Positions 17,547-27,567 of a DNA stretch of 64,000 nucleotides are shown here, one piece after another; position 1 is the stretch's first letter, and each line of letters starts with the position of its first letter. Made by a program: the position numbers and the translations under genes. This DNA comes from Urinicoccus massiliensis (GTDB taxonomy: Bacteria > Bacillota > Clostridia > Tissierellales > Peptoniphilaceae): positions 453,478 to 517,477 of the forward strand of contig NZ_LT635492.1 of assembly GCF_900120405.1 (NCBI RefSeq), in the 5' to 3' direction. The notes below the pieces were generated by a model. It was given only the letters and a program-made list of their open reading frames with translations. It did no database searches and was not told the DNA's origin.

Positions 17547-17600
17547 CCTATCACCCATTCAAGTCTATTATCACACGTTTAATGGGAATATTCAAGTCAT

Positions 17601-17840
17601 TTAAAGACTTTCGTACAAGGATTGGGCCTCATTTTTCCCAACATGTTCTCTTAGGTCCACAACCCGACACTTAAAGTCTCCTTGGCCCAGAGAGATTTCA
17701 ATGATATCGCCAATTTTAACATCGTCGCCAGGCTTTGCCGTCTTATCATTAATCTTGATCCGGCCCCCTTCACAGGCCTCCTTGGCTACAGTCCTTCTCT
17801 TAATCAACCTGGATATTTTTAAAAATTTATCAATTCGCAT
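17601..17840 (-). CDS. rqcP: S4-domain ribosome quality-control protein RqcP
   Basis: 79 residues made almost entirely of an S4 RNA-binding domain: MRIDKFLKISRLIKRRTVAK, then ACEGGRIKINDKTAKPGDDV. This matches YabO/RqcP, the Hsp15 homologue that binds the obstructed 50S subunit and helps RqcH add C-terminal Ala tails. It lies after hup and before divIC; the sporulation genes yabP and yabQ that separate them in Bacillus are absent. Confidence 0.92.
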   Translation of the reverse strand: MRIDKFLKISRLIKRRTVAKEACEGGRIKINDKTAKPGDDVKIGDIIEISLGQGDFKCRVVDLREHVGKNEAQSLYESL

Positions 17841-17854
17841 AACTTTTCCTTATG

Positions 17855-17887
17855 AAAAAAGCACTTGCTAGGCAAGTGCTTTTTTTT
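17855..17887 (-). terminator. Terminator of hup
   Basis: Stem AGCACTTGC / GCAAGTGCT with loop TAG and flanking A6/T8, abutting the hup stop codon. Confidence 0.85.
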
Positions 17888-18164
17888 ACTTATTTACAGA
17901 TTCTTTTAAAGCTTTTCCTGCGCGGAAAACAGGTGCCTTACTTGCTGGAATCTTAATGACTTCTTCTGGATTTCTTGGGTTACGTCCTTCGCGAGCTTTT
18001 CTTTGACGTACTTCGAAAGTTCCAAAGCCAACTAATTGAACTTTTTCTCCCTTAGAAAGTGCACCTTCTACAGCGGATAAAAAGCCGTTTAATGCGTTTT
18101 CAGCATCTTTTTTGGTTAGGTTAGCACTTTCAGCAATGCTTGCTACTAATTCAGATTTGTTCAT
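17886..18164 (-). CDS. hup: HU-family DNA-binding protein
   Basis: 92 residues, the usual HU length. Begins MNKSELVASIAESANLTKKD, contains GFGTFEVRQRKAREGRNPRN (the DNA-binding beta arm) and ends with IPASKAPVFRAGKALKESV. It is a nucleoid protein that bends and wraps DNA. The start at 18164 has AGGAGGAAAATC before it; an in-frame extension into mazG is not credible. The gene sits between mazG and rqcP. Confidence 0.96.
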   Translation of the reverse strand: MNKSELVASIAESANLTKKDAENALNGFLSAVEGALSKGEKVQLVGFGTFEVRQRKAREGRNPRNPEEVIKIPASKAPVFRAGKALKESVNK

Positions 18165-18187
18165 GATTTTCCTCCTAAAATAATGCA

Positions 18188-19609
18188 TTATTTTTCTATT
18201 TTCTTCACTAGCTTCCAATAGTTTTCTAACTGGTTGAAATCTAGGTGTTGAAAATCCAATTGATCCTTCATCGCCAATTCTTCCATTTTAGCCAGTCGAT
18301 GAATTATTTTTTTACAGGCCTGGTGCATAATGTCTTCTGCTGTGTAATTTAAAGCATAGCACAAGTTGACCAAACTGTAAAATACATCTCCAATTTCTTC
18401 TTGGATGTGGTTGGAATCTCCTTCTGCCAAGGCTTGGGCTAGTTCGTCCATTTCTTCTTGGGCACAGGAAAAAACCTCTTGGGCATCCTTCCAAAAAAAT
18501 CCAATTTTACCGGTTTGATGGGTTATTTTTTGCGCCCGCATTAGGGCTGGTAGCCCTCGGATATCTTCTAGACGCTGAGCAAAGGTCTTAAAGCCTCGAC
18601 TCTGGTCTTTAATCCGATCCCAATTTCCTTCATCATACTTTTCTTGGTCAAAAACATGGGGATGACGATGGATAAGTTTGTTGGTCACCTGGGTCCAAAT
18701 ATCATAGAGGTTAAACTCCCCTTCTTCATAGGCAATTTGGCTGTGGAAGTAAACTTGAAATAAAACATCCCCCAGCTCCTCAACCATTTGGTCTAAATCG
18801 CCACTTTTTATGGCATCCACAGCCTCATAGGATTCTTCAATCATATCAGGACAGATGCTTTCATGGGTTTGTTCCAAGTCCCAGGGGCAGCCATGGCGTC
18901 CCCGAAGCTCTTCCATAACCTTGGCCAGGTCTTGCCAATTTTTCTTCTGGGCCAATTTTGGGACCAAGAGACTGGTTTGGTAAGAAGCCTGACACCGGTC
19001 CAGGACATGAACCTTCACCCGGTCCACTTTCTGAGACTTTAAGCCTGCATCGCTGACTAGAAAAACTTCATGGTCATCTCCATAAATTTCTCCTAGGGAC
19101 AGCTTTAAGTCAGCTAAAATCCGCGCATTATAAACCTGGGTAACCAAGTTCTCCAAGTGGGGATTAAAGTCCGTCCAGTGAAAATTGTCCCCGTCCACCA
19201 GGATAAATCCCTCTACAGGATCCAGCTGGCAAAGGGTAAACACCGGTTCCAGAAAACTTAAGCCTTGGATGACTTCATATTGGTCCGGTTCTAGCTTGTC
19301 CAAGAGCATTTTTACTGTCTTTTCAGCAATCATTGGACTTCCAGGTACCAGGTAGTTGATATCTTCTTTTTCCGCAGCTTGGATTAGCTCTTGATAGATC
19401 CTGGTATAGATTTGATCAAAAGAATCTAGCTTTTGGTAGAGACCATCAAAACTTAGATAGGGAATCTCATTGTCTTTAAAATAGTTTACACTTTCATGTT
19501 GGTCTGTGCGAAGAAAGTTCTTCCGGCCACTGTGGATGGCTTCCAGGGCTTTTTTGGTTAGCTGGTCTGCATCCGATGGTCCAAGACCCACAATATATAT
19601 TTTTCCCAA
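18188..19609 (-). CDS. mazG: MazG: tetrapyrrole-methylase-like domain fused to nucleotide pyrophosphohydrolase
   Basis: 473 residues. The N-terminal SAM-dependent methylase-like domain (about 1-215: KIYIVGLGPSDADQLTKKA, NYLVPGSPMIAEKTV) is fused to a MazG domain (about 225-470: LRGRHGCPWDLEQTHESI, EELGDVLFQVYFHSQIA). A second EEIGDVFYSLVNLC repeat is seen, as in YabN-type proteins. It cleaves NTPs to NMPs and clears aberrant or signalling nucleotides; the role of the methylase half is unclear. The start codon is TTG at 19609. Its promoter is just upstream. Confidence 0.93.
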   Translation of the reverse strand: MGKIYIVGLGPSDADQLTKKALEAIHSGRKNFLRTDQHESVNYFKDNEIPYLSFDGLYQKLDSFDQIYTRIYQELIQAAEKEDINYLVPGSPMIAEKTVKMLLDKLEPDQYEVIQGLSFLEPVFTLCQLDPVEGFILVDGDNFHWTDFNPHLENLVTQVYNARILADLKLSLGEIYGDDHEVFLVSDAGLKSQKVDRVKVHVLDRCQASYQTSLLVPKLAQKKNWQDLAKVMEELRGRHGCPWDLEQTHESICPDMIEESYEAVDAIKSGDLDQMVEELGDVLFQVYFHSQIAYEEGEFNLYDIWTQVTNKLIHRHPHVFDQEKYDEGNWDRIKDQSRGFKTFAQRLEDIRGLPALMRAQKITHQTGKIGFFWKDAQEVFSCAQEEMDELAQALAEGDSNHIQEEIGDVFYSLVNLCYALNYTAEDIMHQACKKIIHRLAKMEELAMKDQLDFQHLDFNQLENYWKLVKKIEK

Positions 19610-19632
19610 TTCGAACCCCCTAACAAGTATGT

Positions 19633-19661
19633 ATTTTACTAGATTATAGACCGTTTGTCTA
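19633..19661 (-). promoter_or_regulatory. Promoter of mazG
   Basis: -35 TAGACA (19656-19661), 17 bp, -10 TAAAAT (19633-19638), each one base off consensus. A second TATAAT lies inside the spacer. Confidence 0.7.
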
Positions 19662-19757
19662 GATGAAAAGCCTCTTTTCAGTATTTTTCTATAAAATTTT
19701 ATCCCAAAGCCTTATTTTCCTTGCTTTTTCCAGTCAATTTATTCTTTTTTATTTTAA

Positions 19758-19799
19758 AAGTCAAAAAAGAAGACCGGAAACTCCGGCCCTCTTTGACTT
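19758..19799 (-). terminator. Terminator of prsA
   Basis: Long stem AAGTCAAA...GACCGGA / TCCGGCC...TTTGACTT with a short loop and small internal mismatches, overlapping the prsA stop codon and followed by a T/A-rich tract. Confidence 0.7.
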
Positions 19800-20850
19800 A
19801 TTGATCTTCTTTTTTATCTTCTTTTTTATCTTCTTTTTTTGTGGTTTGATTTTGGCCTTGGTCTTTGGCCTTGTCATCTTTTGTCACTTTTTTCATGCCC
19901 TTGGGTAATTCCACGTCATCTTTAAAGTCGACATATTCTTTAACTTTTTTCTTGCTTTCAATCTTCTTCATGTTTTCTTGAACTTTTTCTGACTTCACTT
20001 TTTGGGCCAAGGAGTCTTTCATGGATTCTAGAGAATCCTTGATGTCGTTAACCTTGATAATATGGTAGCCAAATTCCGTCTTAACGGGATCAGAAATTTC
20101 ACCCTTTTTCATGGAAAAGACCTTGTCATCAAATTCCTTGACCATTTGTCCCTTGCCAAAGTAGCCTAGGGCCCCTCCATTGTCCTTGTTGGAGGTGTCT
20201 GTGGAATACTTTTTAGCCAGGTCTTCGAACTTGGCCCCATTGTCCAGTTCTTTTTTGATTTTCTTGGCCAAATCTTCGGACTTAACCAGGATGTGAGAAG
20301 CATCTACTTGGGCCAATTCATCCTTGTGCTTGTCATAGTATTTTTTCACTTCATCATCTGAAACCTTAATGGTGTCTTGGAGGTGGGCAGAATATTTTTC
20401 CATTAACAGGGAGTTTCTAATATTCTTCTTTAAATAGTCTTCAGTCATTCCCTCTGCTTTTAGGGCTTTTTGGAAGGCTTCTTCTCCACCATATTGTTTT
20501 TTCATGTTGTCCAGAACCTTGTTGACGTCTTCATCTTTAATTTCAATGCCGGCATCCTTGGCTTCTTGGCGAATCATTTCCAATTGTTCCAAGTTTTTCA
20601 AGACCATTTCCTTCAAGGCTGTGTCTACTGTCTTATCTTGACCTTGGACTACATTTTCTTCCAGGTATTTATCTCCATATTGTTGGACAATATAGTTTCT
20701 TTGCATCCAATATTCTGTTTGGTATGCTTCCATGGGAATATCTTGTCCGCCTACGGTAGCTGCCACTCCTGCTGGTTTTTTCCCGCATCCTGTTACCAAC
20801 AAGGATAAAAGTAGGGCACCTGTTACTAATTTTACTGCTTTATGCTTCAT
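19798..20850 (-). CDS. prsA: PrsA-like foldase lipoprotein (parvulin peptidyl-prolyl isomerase)
   Basis: 350 residues. Signal peptide with lipobox LLVTGC (Cys22), a SurA/PrsA N-terminal chaperone domain (AATVGGQDIPMEAYQTEYW to about 165), a parvulin domain (about 178-270: VDASHILVKSEDLAKKIKKE, GALGYFGKGQMVKEFDDKVF, TEFGYHIIKVNDI), then a very acidic/basic tail of KKEDKKEDKKED repeats. It folds secreted proteins outside the membrane. The gene sits where spoVT lies in Bacillus, between mfd and mazG. A TATAAT at 20892-20897 may be its -10 box. Confidence 0.9.
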   Translation of the reverse strand: MKHKAVKLVTGALLLSLLVTGCGKKPAGVAATVGGQDIPMEAYQTEYWMQRNYIVQQYGDKYLEENVVQGQDKTVDTALKEMVLKNLEQLEMIRQEAKDAGIEIKDEDVNKVLDNMKKQYGGEEAFQKALKAEGMTEDYLKKNIRNSLLMEKYSAHLQDTIKVSDDEVKKYYDKHKDELAQVDASHILVKSEDLAKKIKKELDNGAKFEDLAKKYSTDTSNKDNGGALGYFGKGQMVKEFDDKVFSMKKGEISDPVKTEFGYHIIKVNDIKDSLESMKDSLAQKVKSEKVQENMKKIESKKKVKEYVDFKDDVELPKGMKKVTKDDKAKDQGQNQTTKKEDKKEDKKEDQ

Positions 20851-20913
20851 CTAATAACATCCTTTCTTCATCTTCTTCAGTTATAGTATTCATTATACAA
20901 TATTCTATGAACT

Positions 20914-23900
20914 TTATGTGAAATTTTTCTGTTTTTTAAGAGTTTTTAAGCTATCTTCAACCAATAAAAGGGGGTCCTTGACCCTTTTAAAGTGAATGTA
21001 ATTGGCTCCAGATAGGGAAAAGGTCACCTGGTCACGATACTTTTGCTTTAATTCATTGACTACAGCCAGGTCCAATTTTTCTCCCTGGGCAAAATTAATT
21101 TGGATATCTTGCCCCTTTTGGCTGATGCTTTCAATTCCATACTGGCCACTGACATTTCGATACCAGCTGATTCTTAAGAGGCTAATTAACTTCTTGGAAG
21201 GGTCTCCAAAGCGGTCAATCAGTTCATCCATCAAGTCTTCAAAGTCTTCTTCGCTCTCCACCATAGCAATTTTTTTATAAATTTCCATTCTTTGGGAGGG
21301 GTCTTGAATATAGGATGGTTCAATGTAGGAATCTACATTTAATTCAATGCTGGTCTCTATTTTTTCTTGCGGGGCCTCTCCCCTAAGCTGGGCAATGGCC
21401 TCTTTCAAGTATTTAACATAAAGATCGTAGCCAATGGCATCAATGTGGCCGGACTGTTTACTGCCTAAAATCGACCCAGACCCACGAATTTCCAAATCTC
21501 GAAGGGCAATTTTAAAGCCGGATCCGAATTCTGTAAATTCCTTAATGGCCTGAAGTCTTTTTTCTGCCACTTGGCTCATGCTGACGTCTTTTTCATAGGT
21601 TAAATAGCAATAGGCAATCCGGTTACTTCGACCAATCCGCCCCCTTAGTTGGTAGAGTTGGGATAGGCCCAAGTGGTTGGAATTATAGACAATCATGGTA
21701 TTGGCATTTTTTACATCCATGCCTGTTTCTATAATGGTGGAACACAAGAGGACGTCTACCTCTCCATTGACAAAGTCCAGCATGGTATCTTCCAGTTGAC
21801 TTTCACTCATTTGCCCATTGGCAATGGCAAACCGAGCTTCAGGCACCAGGTCTTTAAGCTGTCTAAGCTTGGATTCCATAGTGGCTACCCGGTTATAAAC
21901 AATATAGACCTGGCCTCCTCGTTCAATTTCCTTCAAGATGGCCTCCCGAACCATGTAGTCATTTTGTTCCACTACATAGGTTTGAACAGGAAACCTCTCT
22001 TGGGGTGGTTCTTCAATGACGCTCATATCCCGAATGCCCACCATGGACATTTGCAGGGTCCTGGGAATGGGCGTTGCTGTCAAGGTCAAGGTGTCTACAT
22101 TTTCCTTTAACATTCTCAGGGCTTCTTTGTGGCGGACTCCAAAACGTTGCTCTTCATCGACAATTAAAAGGCCCAGGTCCTTAAAGTGGACGTCTTTGGA
22201 TAGGAGCCTGTGGGTCCCAATAACCAGGTTGAGCTGCCCGGCCTTTAATTTTTTCAGGTCCTGTTTTTGCTGGTTGGCCGTTCGGAACCTGGACAGGACC
22301 GTCAGGTCTACAGGAAAGTCTTGAAACCTTTTAAGGGCCGTATTGTAGTGTTGCTGGGCCAGGATGGTAGTGGGAACCAAAAAGGCCACCTGCTTGTCGT
22401 CTAAAATGGCTTTAAAGGCTGCCCTTAAAGCCACCTCCGTCTTTCCATAACCCACATCAGCACATAAGAGCCGGTCCATGGGCCGGTTAGACTGCATATC
22501 TCTTTTGATTTCCTTAGCAGCTTCCAACTGTCCTTCTGTGGGCTCATATTCAAAGGCGTCTTCAAATTCTCTTTGCCAACTATCATCCTTGGAAAATTTA
22601 AAGCCCTTGGCCTCTTCCCTCTTGGCATAGAGTTGGATCAAGTCCTCTGCCATGACCTCCACAGCTTTTCTTGCCTTGAGCTTGGTCCGGTTCCACTCGG
22701 GGCTGTTTAGGCGGTTTATCTTGGGCGGTTGGCCCTCCTTGCCGATAAACTTATGGATGATGCTTAATTGGTCCATGGGTAGGAAGAGATTATCGCCTCC
22801 CCGGTAGGAAATTTTAATATAGTCCTTTATGGTTCCTTGGATTTCCAATTGCTTGGTGCCGACATATTGACCAATCCCATGGGCCTCATGGACCACATAG
22901 TCACCAATTTTTAAGTCTTCAAAGTTTAAGGCCTTGCCCTTTTTAGACTTTTTCTTTTTCTTCTTCCCCTGTCCATAGATTTCTCCATGGTTGTAGATGA
23001 CATAGCCTTCCTTGGGGTACTCATAACCAGAAACAAGAGACCCCGGCGTGATGATAATCCCATCCTTGGCTTCCTGCTGGCGGTCTTCCAGGTAGGAAAC
23101 GGCCAGGTGGTTGCTGGTTAAATAGTCCACCAGGTCCCGACACCTATTGTCGTCTCCTCCAAAAATAATGACCCGGGTCTTTTTTGTGGCATGGCCTTGG
23201 ATTTCTTCTAAAAAGAGGTCCATCCTGCCCTTGTATTGGACTGTAGCCTTTAGGTCAAAGGGAATTTTTTTCTTAACTCTGACTCCCTCCAAAGAGGAGA
23301 TGACTCCTTGAAAGAGGACCAGGTCTTGACCCTTTAAGACCTTCAGGGCATCTTCCCTGGTCTTAACTAGGCTTAGGTGTCCCTTTAAAACCTCTCCTAG
23401 TTGGAGCATTTCTGTCAAATCTTCCAGGTTTTTTTGGGCCTTTTGGTCCAAATTTTGCAGGGCCTGGTGGAGGTCCTTGACAAAAACCAGGGGTGGACTT
23501 TGAAAGTAGTCCAGGATACTAGCATAGGAAGCCTTCCCCAAGTAGGGCAAGAGGAGGTCCATGTTGGATACCTGGTTGCTTTCTAAAAATTCTTCAAAGT
23601 AGGGCTGGAATTTTTCTAGGCTCCGGTCCGAGATATTTTCTCCTTCCAGGTCTTTTTTAGCCCTTTTTACAATGGCTTCTTTTTCCCCGGCCTTGAAGAT
23701 AAATTCCCCATAGGGGACAAGATCTATCCGATTTATACTGGCAATGGACCGTTGACTGGCTACATCAAAAGTTCGTATGGAGTCCACTTCCGTATCAAAA
23801 AATTCTATCCGGATGGGATTTTTTTCATAAGTAAAGAGGTCTACAATCCCTCCCCGATTAGAAAATTGTCCCGGGCCTTCTACTTGGTCCACCCGCTCAT

Positions 23901-24381
23901 AGCCAAGGGCTACAAGCCTTGCCAAGAGGTCTTCCAGGTCAAGGTCATCTCCCACTTCAAGGGAAAAAGAAGCCTTCTTCATCCGATCTGGTGCCATAAA
24001 TTTCTTTTGCAGGTTTTCAATGCTGGTAACCAGGACCTTGCACCTGCCTTCCAAAAGAGCCTTTAGGGCCTCCAGGCCCTCTCCCTTGTCGGATTGGTTG
24101 GAGGACAGGCTGGTAAAATAAAAATATTCCCGATAGGGAAGCAAGTAAACAGACTCTTCCCCCATATGTTTGATACTTTCATAAAATTTTCGAGCAGAAA
24201 AGACGTCGGGACACAAGACCAAAAAGGCTTGATCCAGGTCTTGAGCAAGGCTGGCCAAGAGGTGTTCATAGGCCCCATCCACCAGGCCATAGGGCATAAG
24301 GGGAAATTTCTTCTCCTGAATGCCGGTCCTTAGCTCTTGGTATGAACTTGTCTTTTCCATGCATTCAATAAAAAAATCCAT
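20914..24381 (-). CDS. mfd: Transcription-repair coupling factor
   Basis: 1155 residues. A UvrB-like N-terminal region (about 1-350) is followed by the RNA polymerase interaction domain (KIGDYVVHEAHGIGQYVG near 490), then a RecG-like SF2 translocase with LCADVGYGKTEVALRAAFKA (Walker A), LLIVDEEQRFGVRHKEAL (Walker B/DEEQ), TLTATPIPRTLQMSM and QLRGRIGRSNR, and a C-terminal TRCF domain. It removes stalled RNA polymerase and recruits UvrA. It follows pth, as in many Firmicutes, and overlaps no gene. Confidence 0.97.
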   Translation of the reverse strand: MDFFIECMEKTSSYQELRTGIQEKKFPLMPYGLVDGAYEHLLASLAQDLDQAFLVLCPDVFSARKFYESIKHMGEESVYLLPYREYFYFTSLSSNQSDKGEGLEALKALLEGRCKVLVTSIENLQKKFMAPDRMKKASFSLEVGDDLDLEDLLARLVALGYERVDQVEGPGQFSNRGGIVDLFTYEKNPIRIEFFDTEVDSIRTFDVASQRSIASINRIDLVPYGEFIFKAGEKEAIVKRAKKDLEGENISDRSLEKFQPYFEEFLESNQVSNMDLLLPYLGKASYASILDYFQSPPLVFVKDLHQALQNLDQKAQKNLEDLTEMLQLGEVLKGHLSLVKTREDALKVLKGQDLVLFQGVISSLEGVRVKKKIPFDLKATVQYKGRMDLFLEEIQGHATKKTRVIIFGGDDNRCRDLVDYLTSNHLAVSYLEDRQQEAKDGIIITPGSLVSGYEYPKEGYVIYNHGEIYGQGKKKKKKSKKGKALNFEDLKIGDYVVHEAHGIGQYVGTKQLEIQGTIKDYIKISYRGGDNLFLPMDQLSIIHKFIGKEGQPPKINRLNSPEWNRTKLKARKAVEVMAEDLIQLYAKREEAKGFKFSKDDSWQREFEDAFEYEPTEGQLEAAKEIKRDMQSNRPMDRLLCADVGYGKTEVALRAAFKAILDDKQVAFLVPTTILAQQHYNTALKRFQDFPVDLTVLSRFRTANQQKQDLKKLKAGQLNLVIGTHRLLSKDVHFKDLGLLIVDEEQRFGVRHKEALRMLKENVDTLTLTATPIPRTLQMSMVGIRDMSVIEEPPQERFPVQTYVVEQNDYMVREAILKEIERGGQVYIVYNRVATMESKLRQLKDLVPEARFAIANGQMSESQLEDTMLDFVNGEVDVLLCSTIIETGMDVKNANTMIVYNSNHLGLSQLYQLRGRIGRSNRIAYCYLTYEKDVSMSQVAEKRLQAIKEFTEFGSGFKIALRDLEIRGSGSILGSKQSGHIDAIGYDLYVKYLKEAIAQLRGEAPQEKIETSIELNVDSYIEPSYIQDPSQRMEIYKKIAMVESEEDFEDLMDELIDRFGDPSKKLISLLRISWYRNVSGQYGIESISQKGQDIQINFAQGEKLDLAVVNELKQKYRDQVTFSLSGANYIHFKRVKDPLLLVEDSLKTLKKQKNFT

Positions 24382-24396
24382 CTTTCCTCCACTTCA

Positions 24397-24424
24397 AAAG
24401 CTCAAGTCTTAAGACTTGAGCTCT
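24397..24424 (-). terminator. Terminator over the pth stop codon
   Basis: A perfect 24-bp palindrome AGCTCAAGTCTT / AAGACTTGAGCT (24399-24422), then a short TTTT on the minus strand. Its centre lies in the pth TAA stop codon. Confidence 0.7.
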
Positions 24425-24990
24425 TTTGCTTTTCCATTAAAGTGATTCATTCCGTAAGCAACCCCATGGTCCAAGATGGCTATCCCGGCTTCAGCAGCCC
24501 GGTCAAGACACTGGCCCATTTCTTCTTGTTGGTCCCGGGGAAAGCGACCCAGGACAAAATTCGCCAGGTCTTCTCCCGGATGCTTTTTCCCCACGCCAAT
24601 TTTCAGGCGGGGAAAGTCCTGGGACCCTGTCATAGCAATAATGGACTTTAAACCATTGTGGGTCCCTGCTGACCCCTTGGCCTTGATTTTAATTTCAGTA
24701 AAGTCAATGTCAATATCATCCACCAAAACCAAGACATCTTGGATGGGAATATTAAAATAGCGAATAAACTCTTGAACACATTCCCCACTCTTGTTCATAT
24801 AAGTTTGAGGTTTTAGCAAAAAGATTTTTTCTCCATTCCGGGTCCCTTGGCCGTAAAGCCCCTTGCACTTAGCCTTGTTTACAGGGATGGACAGGGCTTG
24901 GGACAAAAGGTCAATCACGTTAAAGCCTACATTGTGCCGGGTATTTTCATATTCCTTCCCGGGATTTCCTAAGCCAACAATAACTTTCAC
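24409..24990 (-). CDS. pth: Peptidyl-tRNA hydrolase
   Basis: 193 residues. Catalytic His in YENTRHNVGFNV (His19), KPQTYMNKSG, the Asp in VLVDDIDIDF and HNGLKSI are all present. It recycles peptidyl-tRNA dropped from ribosomes. It lies 8 bases after prs, in the glmU-prs-pth-mfd order; the general stress ribosomal gene ctc often found between prs and pth is missing. Confidence 0.96.
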   Translation of the reverse strand: MKVIVGLGNPGKEYENTRHNVGFNVIDLLSQALSIPVNKAKCKGLYGQGTRNGEKIFLLKPQTYMNKSGECVQEFIRYFNIPIQDVLVLVDDIDIDFTEIKIKAKGSAGTHNGLKSIIAMTGSQDFPRLKIGVGKKHPGEDLANFVLGRFPRDQQEEMGQCLDRAAEAGIAILDHGVAYGMNHFNGKAKELKS

Positions 24991-24998
24991 AGGGCACC

Positions 24999-25949
24999 TT
25001 AATCAAACATGGCACTAACAGATGCGTTGGCATTGATCCTGGAAATGGCATCTGCAAAAACCTTGGCAACGCTGACGACATCAATAGAATGGCCTCGTTT
25101 TTCTTCCGGCAGTTCAATGGTGTCTGTAATAATAAATTTTTCCAAAACAGAATTTTCCAAGCGATCTAGGGCCGGTCCAGACAATACGCCATGGGTTGCG
25201 CAACCATAGACTTTCTTGGCTCCCCGGTCTTGAAGGGCTTGGGCTGCTTGGCAGATGGTTCCTGCTGTATCTACAATATCGTCAATGAGGATACAGTTTT
25301 TCCCTTCGATGTCTCCAATGATGTTCATAACCTCACTGACATTGGGTCTAGGCCGTCTCTTTTCAATAATGGCAATGGGAAGGTTTAGGTGGTTGGAGAA
25401 ATTACGAGCCCGGGTTACCCCGCCTAGGTCTGGACTAACAACCACAAAGTCTTCTTCCTTGACCATGTCCTTAAAGTAGTCTGCCAGGTAGGGAATGGCA
25501 CTGAGGTGGTCCACAGGAATGTCAAAATATCCTTGGATTTGACCAGCATGCAGGTCCATACAAACAAGTCGGTCTGCTCCAGCTACCGTAATGAGGTCGG
25601 CTACCAGTTTTGATGTAATGGGTTCTCTGGCCTTGGTCTTGCGGTCTTGTCTTGCATAGCCATAGTAGGGAATCACGGCATTAATCCGGCCGGCAGAAGC
25701 CCTCTTTAGGGCGTCCATGAGGATTAATAATTCCATTAAATTATCATTTACCGGGCTGGATGTGGACTGGATGACAAAGACGTCTTTGCCCCGAACGGTT
25801 TCTCCAATGTTGATGTTGATTTCTCCATCTGAAAATTGACGAACTTCGCAATCCCCTTCTTCAATTCCCAAGTTTTCACAAATTAACTCCACCAAGGAAT
25901 CATTTGAATTTCCTGTAAATACGATGATATCTCCATAATTTTGACTCAT
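24999..25949 (-). CDS. prs: Ribose-phosphate pyrophosphokinase (PRPP synthetase)
   Basis: 316 residues, the standard length for class I enzymes. Contains [18 protein letters not shown] (ATP/flexible loop), [20 protein letters not shown] (Mg and regulatory region), [15 protein letters not shown] and the PRPP signature [19 protein letters not shown]. It makes PRPP for purines, pyrimidines, His, Trp and NAD. Its start overlaps the glmU stop (ATGA). It supplies the substrate used by hpt in the same region. Confidence 0.97.
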   Translation of the reverse strand: MSQNYGDIIVFTGNSNDSLVELICENLGIEEGDCEVRQFSDGEININIGETVRGKDVFVIQSTSSPVNDNLMELLILMDALKRASAGRINAVIPYYGYARQDRKTKAREPITSKLVADLITVAGADRLVCMDLHAGQIQGYFDIPVDHLSAIPYLADYFKDMVKEEDFVVVSPDLGGVTRARNFSNHLNLPIAIIEKRRPRPNVSEVMNIIGDIEGKNCILIDDIVDTAGTICQAAQALQDRGAKKVYGCATHGVLSGPALDRLENSVLEKFIITDTIELPEEKRGHSIDVVSVAKVFADAISRINANASVSAMFD

Positions 25950-27343
25950 TTTTGAACCCCCTCATCTTTTTTCATGCCCATTCTCTCTGCCCAATGGTCA
26001 ATGTTCTTTTGCTTTCCTCTTTCAATGGCCAATTGACCCTCCTCCACCGTCTTGGTAATGGTGGATCCAGCGGCAATATAGCCATAGTCTTCCACGTCTA
26101 CCGGTGCTACCAGGTTTGAATTAGACCCTATAAAGGCATGGTCACCCACATTTGTATGGAATTTTTCCAGGCCATTGTAATTGACAAAAATTGTTCCACA
26201 ACCGATGTTTACATCGTCTCCCACACTGGCATCTCCAATATAGGCCAGGTGGCCGGCCTTGGTTCCTTCCCCAAGACTGGCATTTTTTACCTCTACAAAG
26301 TTTCCGATTTTCACATGGTCTTTGATTTCCGACTTGGGTCTTAAGTGGGCATAGGGCCCAAGTTTTACATGGTTATGGACAATGGATTCTTCAATCAAGA
26401 CATTATCCAAAATCACATGGTCCCCAATAGTCGAATCTACAATCCGGGTGGACCCATATAGGACACAGTGACTTCCAATCTTGGTCTTACCTGCCAAGAC
26501 AACTCCTGGATAAATAATTGTGTCTTGACCGATTTCCACATCATCTTCCACAATAGTGGACCCAGGATCTAAGAAGGAGACCCCATTTAGCATGTGGCGC
26601 TCATTAATCCGCTTCCGAATCAAGCCCTCTACATGGGCTAGCTGGATGCGGGAATTGATTCCCAACATTTCATGGGCATCTTTTAGGGTGTAGCCCCCAA
26701 CCTTGTGCCCCCCTTCATTGAGAATCTTAATGACATCGGTTAGATACAATTCCCCTTGGGCATTGTCCGTTTCCAAATACTTTAAGGCATGCCGTAAGGC
26801 TCCCCCTTGAAAGGTAAAAATTCCAGAATTGACTTCGTGAATAGCCTGTTCCTTGATGGAAGCATCCTTTTCTTCCACAATCTTACCGATACTGGAATTT
26901 TCTTCACGTACAATCCGCCCATAGCCCTTAGGATTCTTTAAGTTTGCAGTTAGAACACAGGCCTCATAGTGATTGGTCTTGTGGAAGTCAATAAAGCCCT
27001 TTAAGGTTTCCCCCTTAATTAAAGGAGTGTCCCCAGTTAAAACCACCACGACATCGTCATCTTTAAAACAATCTAGGGCTTGCATGACAGCAAAACCCGT
27101 CCCATAGGGGACATCTGCAGACATTGGTTGCTGCCGGATAAGAACCCCCTTATCTTTTAATGCCTCATTGACCAAGTCTGCCTTGTGGCCCACAACAACT
27201 ACTGTTTCTTCTGCGCCGGCTTCCTTGGCACTACGAATAACATAGTCTACCAAGGGTTTACCTGCAATTCGATGCAATACCTTGGGTAGGTCCGACTTCA
27301 TTCGTGTCCCTTCGCCTGCTGCCAGAACGATTGAAACAATCAT
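25946..27343 (-). CDS. glmU: Bifunctional N-acetylglucosamine-1-phosphate uridyltransferase / glucosamine-1-phosphate acetyltransferase
   Basis: 465 residues. N-terminal uridyltransferase with [19 protein letters not shown] and [11 protein letters not shown], then a left-handed beta helix of hexapeptide repeats (about 255-440) with the acetyltransferase residues in [20 protein letters not shown] and [15 protein letters not shown]. It makes UDP-GlcNAc for the cell wall. AAAGGGGTGAATT precedes the ATG, and a TATAAT at 27376-27381 is a probable -10 box. First gene of the glmU-prs-pth unit. Confidence 0.97.
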   Translation of the reverse strand: MIVSIVLAAGEGTRMKSDLPKVLHRIAGKPLVDYVIRSAKEAGAEETVVVVGHKADLVNEALKDKGVLIRQQPMSADVPYGTGFAVMQALDCFKDDDVVVVLTGDTPLIKGETLKGFIDFHKTNHYEACVLTANLKNPKGYGRIVREENSSIGKIVEEKDASIKEQAIHEVNSGIFTFQGGALRHALKYLETDNAQGELYLTDVIKILNEGGHKVGGYTLKDAHEMLGINSRIQLAHVEGLIRKRINERHMLNGVSFLDPGSTIVEDDVEIGQDTIIYPGVVLAGKTKIGSHCVLYGSTRIVDSTIGDHVILDNVLIEESIVHNHVKLGPYAHLRPKSEIKDHVKIGNFVEVKNASLGEGTKAGHLAYIGDASVGDDVNIGCGTIFVNYNGLEKFHTNVGDHAFIGSNSNLVAPVDVEDYGYIAAGSTITKTVEEGQLAIERGKQKNIDHWAERMGMKKDEGVQK

Positions 27344-27527
27344 AATTCACCCCTTTGAAATCTTCATTCTTATCTATTATATCCGAAATAGGCCAAATAA
27401 AAAAGTAGCTAGGCAAAATAGATTCCTTAATTTTTCCCAGCCCCTTGCTTACAAGTTCCTTTTGAAAGTTGTCAGGTCTTTTCTCCTCTTGGCCCTAGGT
27501 AAATTCCCCTTTCCTTTTCCAGCATGG

Positions 27528-27555
27528 AAAAAGAGTGAGATTGCTCTCACTCTTT
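27528..27555 (-). terminator. Terminator of the amino acid ABC operon
   Basis: Perfect 11-bp stem AAAGAGTGAGA / TCTCACTCTTT, 4-base loop, then TTTTT on the minus strand. The remaining bases between this and glmU hold only the glmU leader and promoter. Confidence 0.85.
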
Positions 27556-27567
27556 CCTGAATACATT

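Noticed and set aside
17886-18218. HU reading frame extended to 110 residues
   Set aside because: The extra N-terminus lies in the mazG end; AGGAGGAAAATC places the start at 18164, giving the normal HU length.
22425-22628. 67-residue minus-strand frame inside mfd
   Set aside because: It lies fully in the Mfd helicase core, in another frame, without a start signal.
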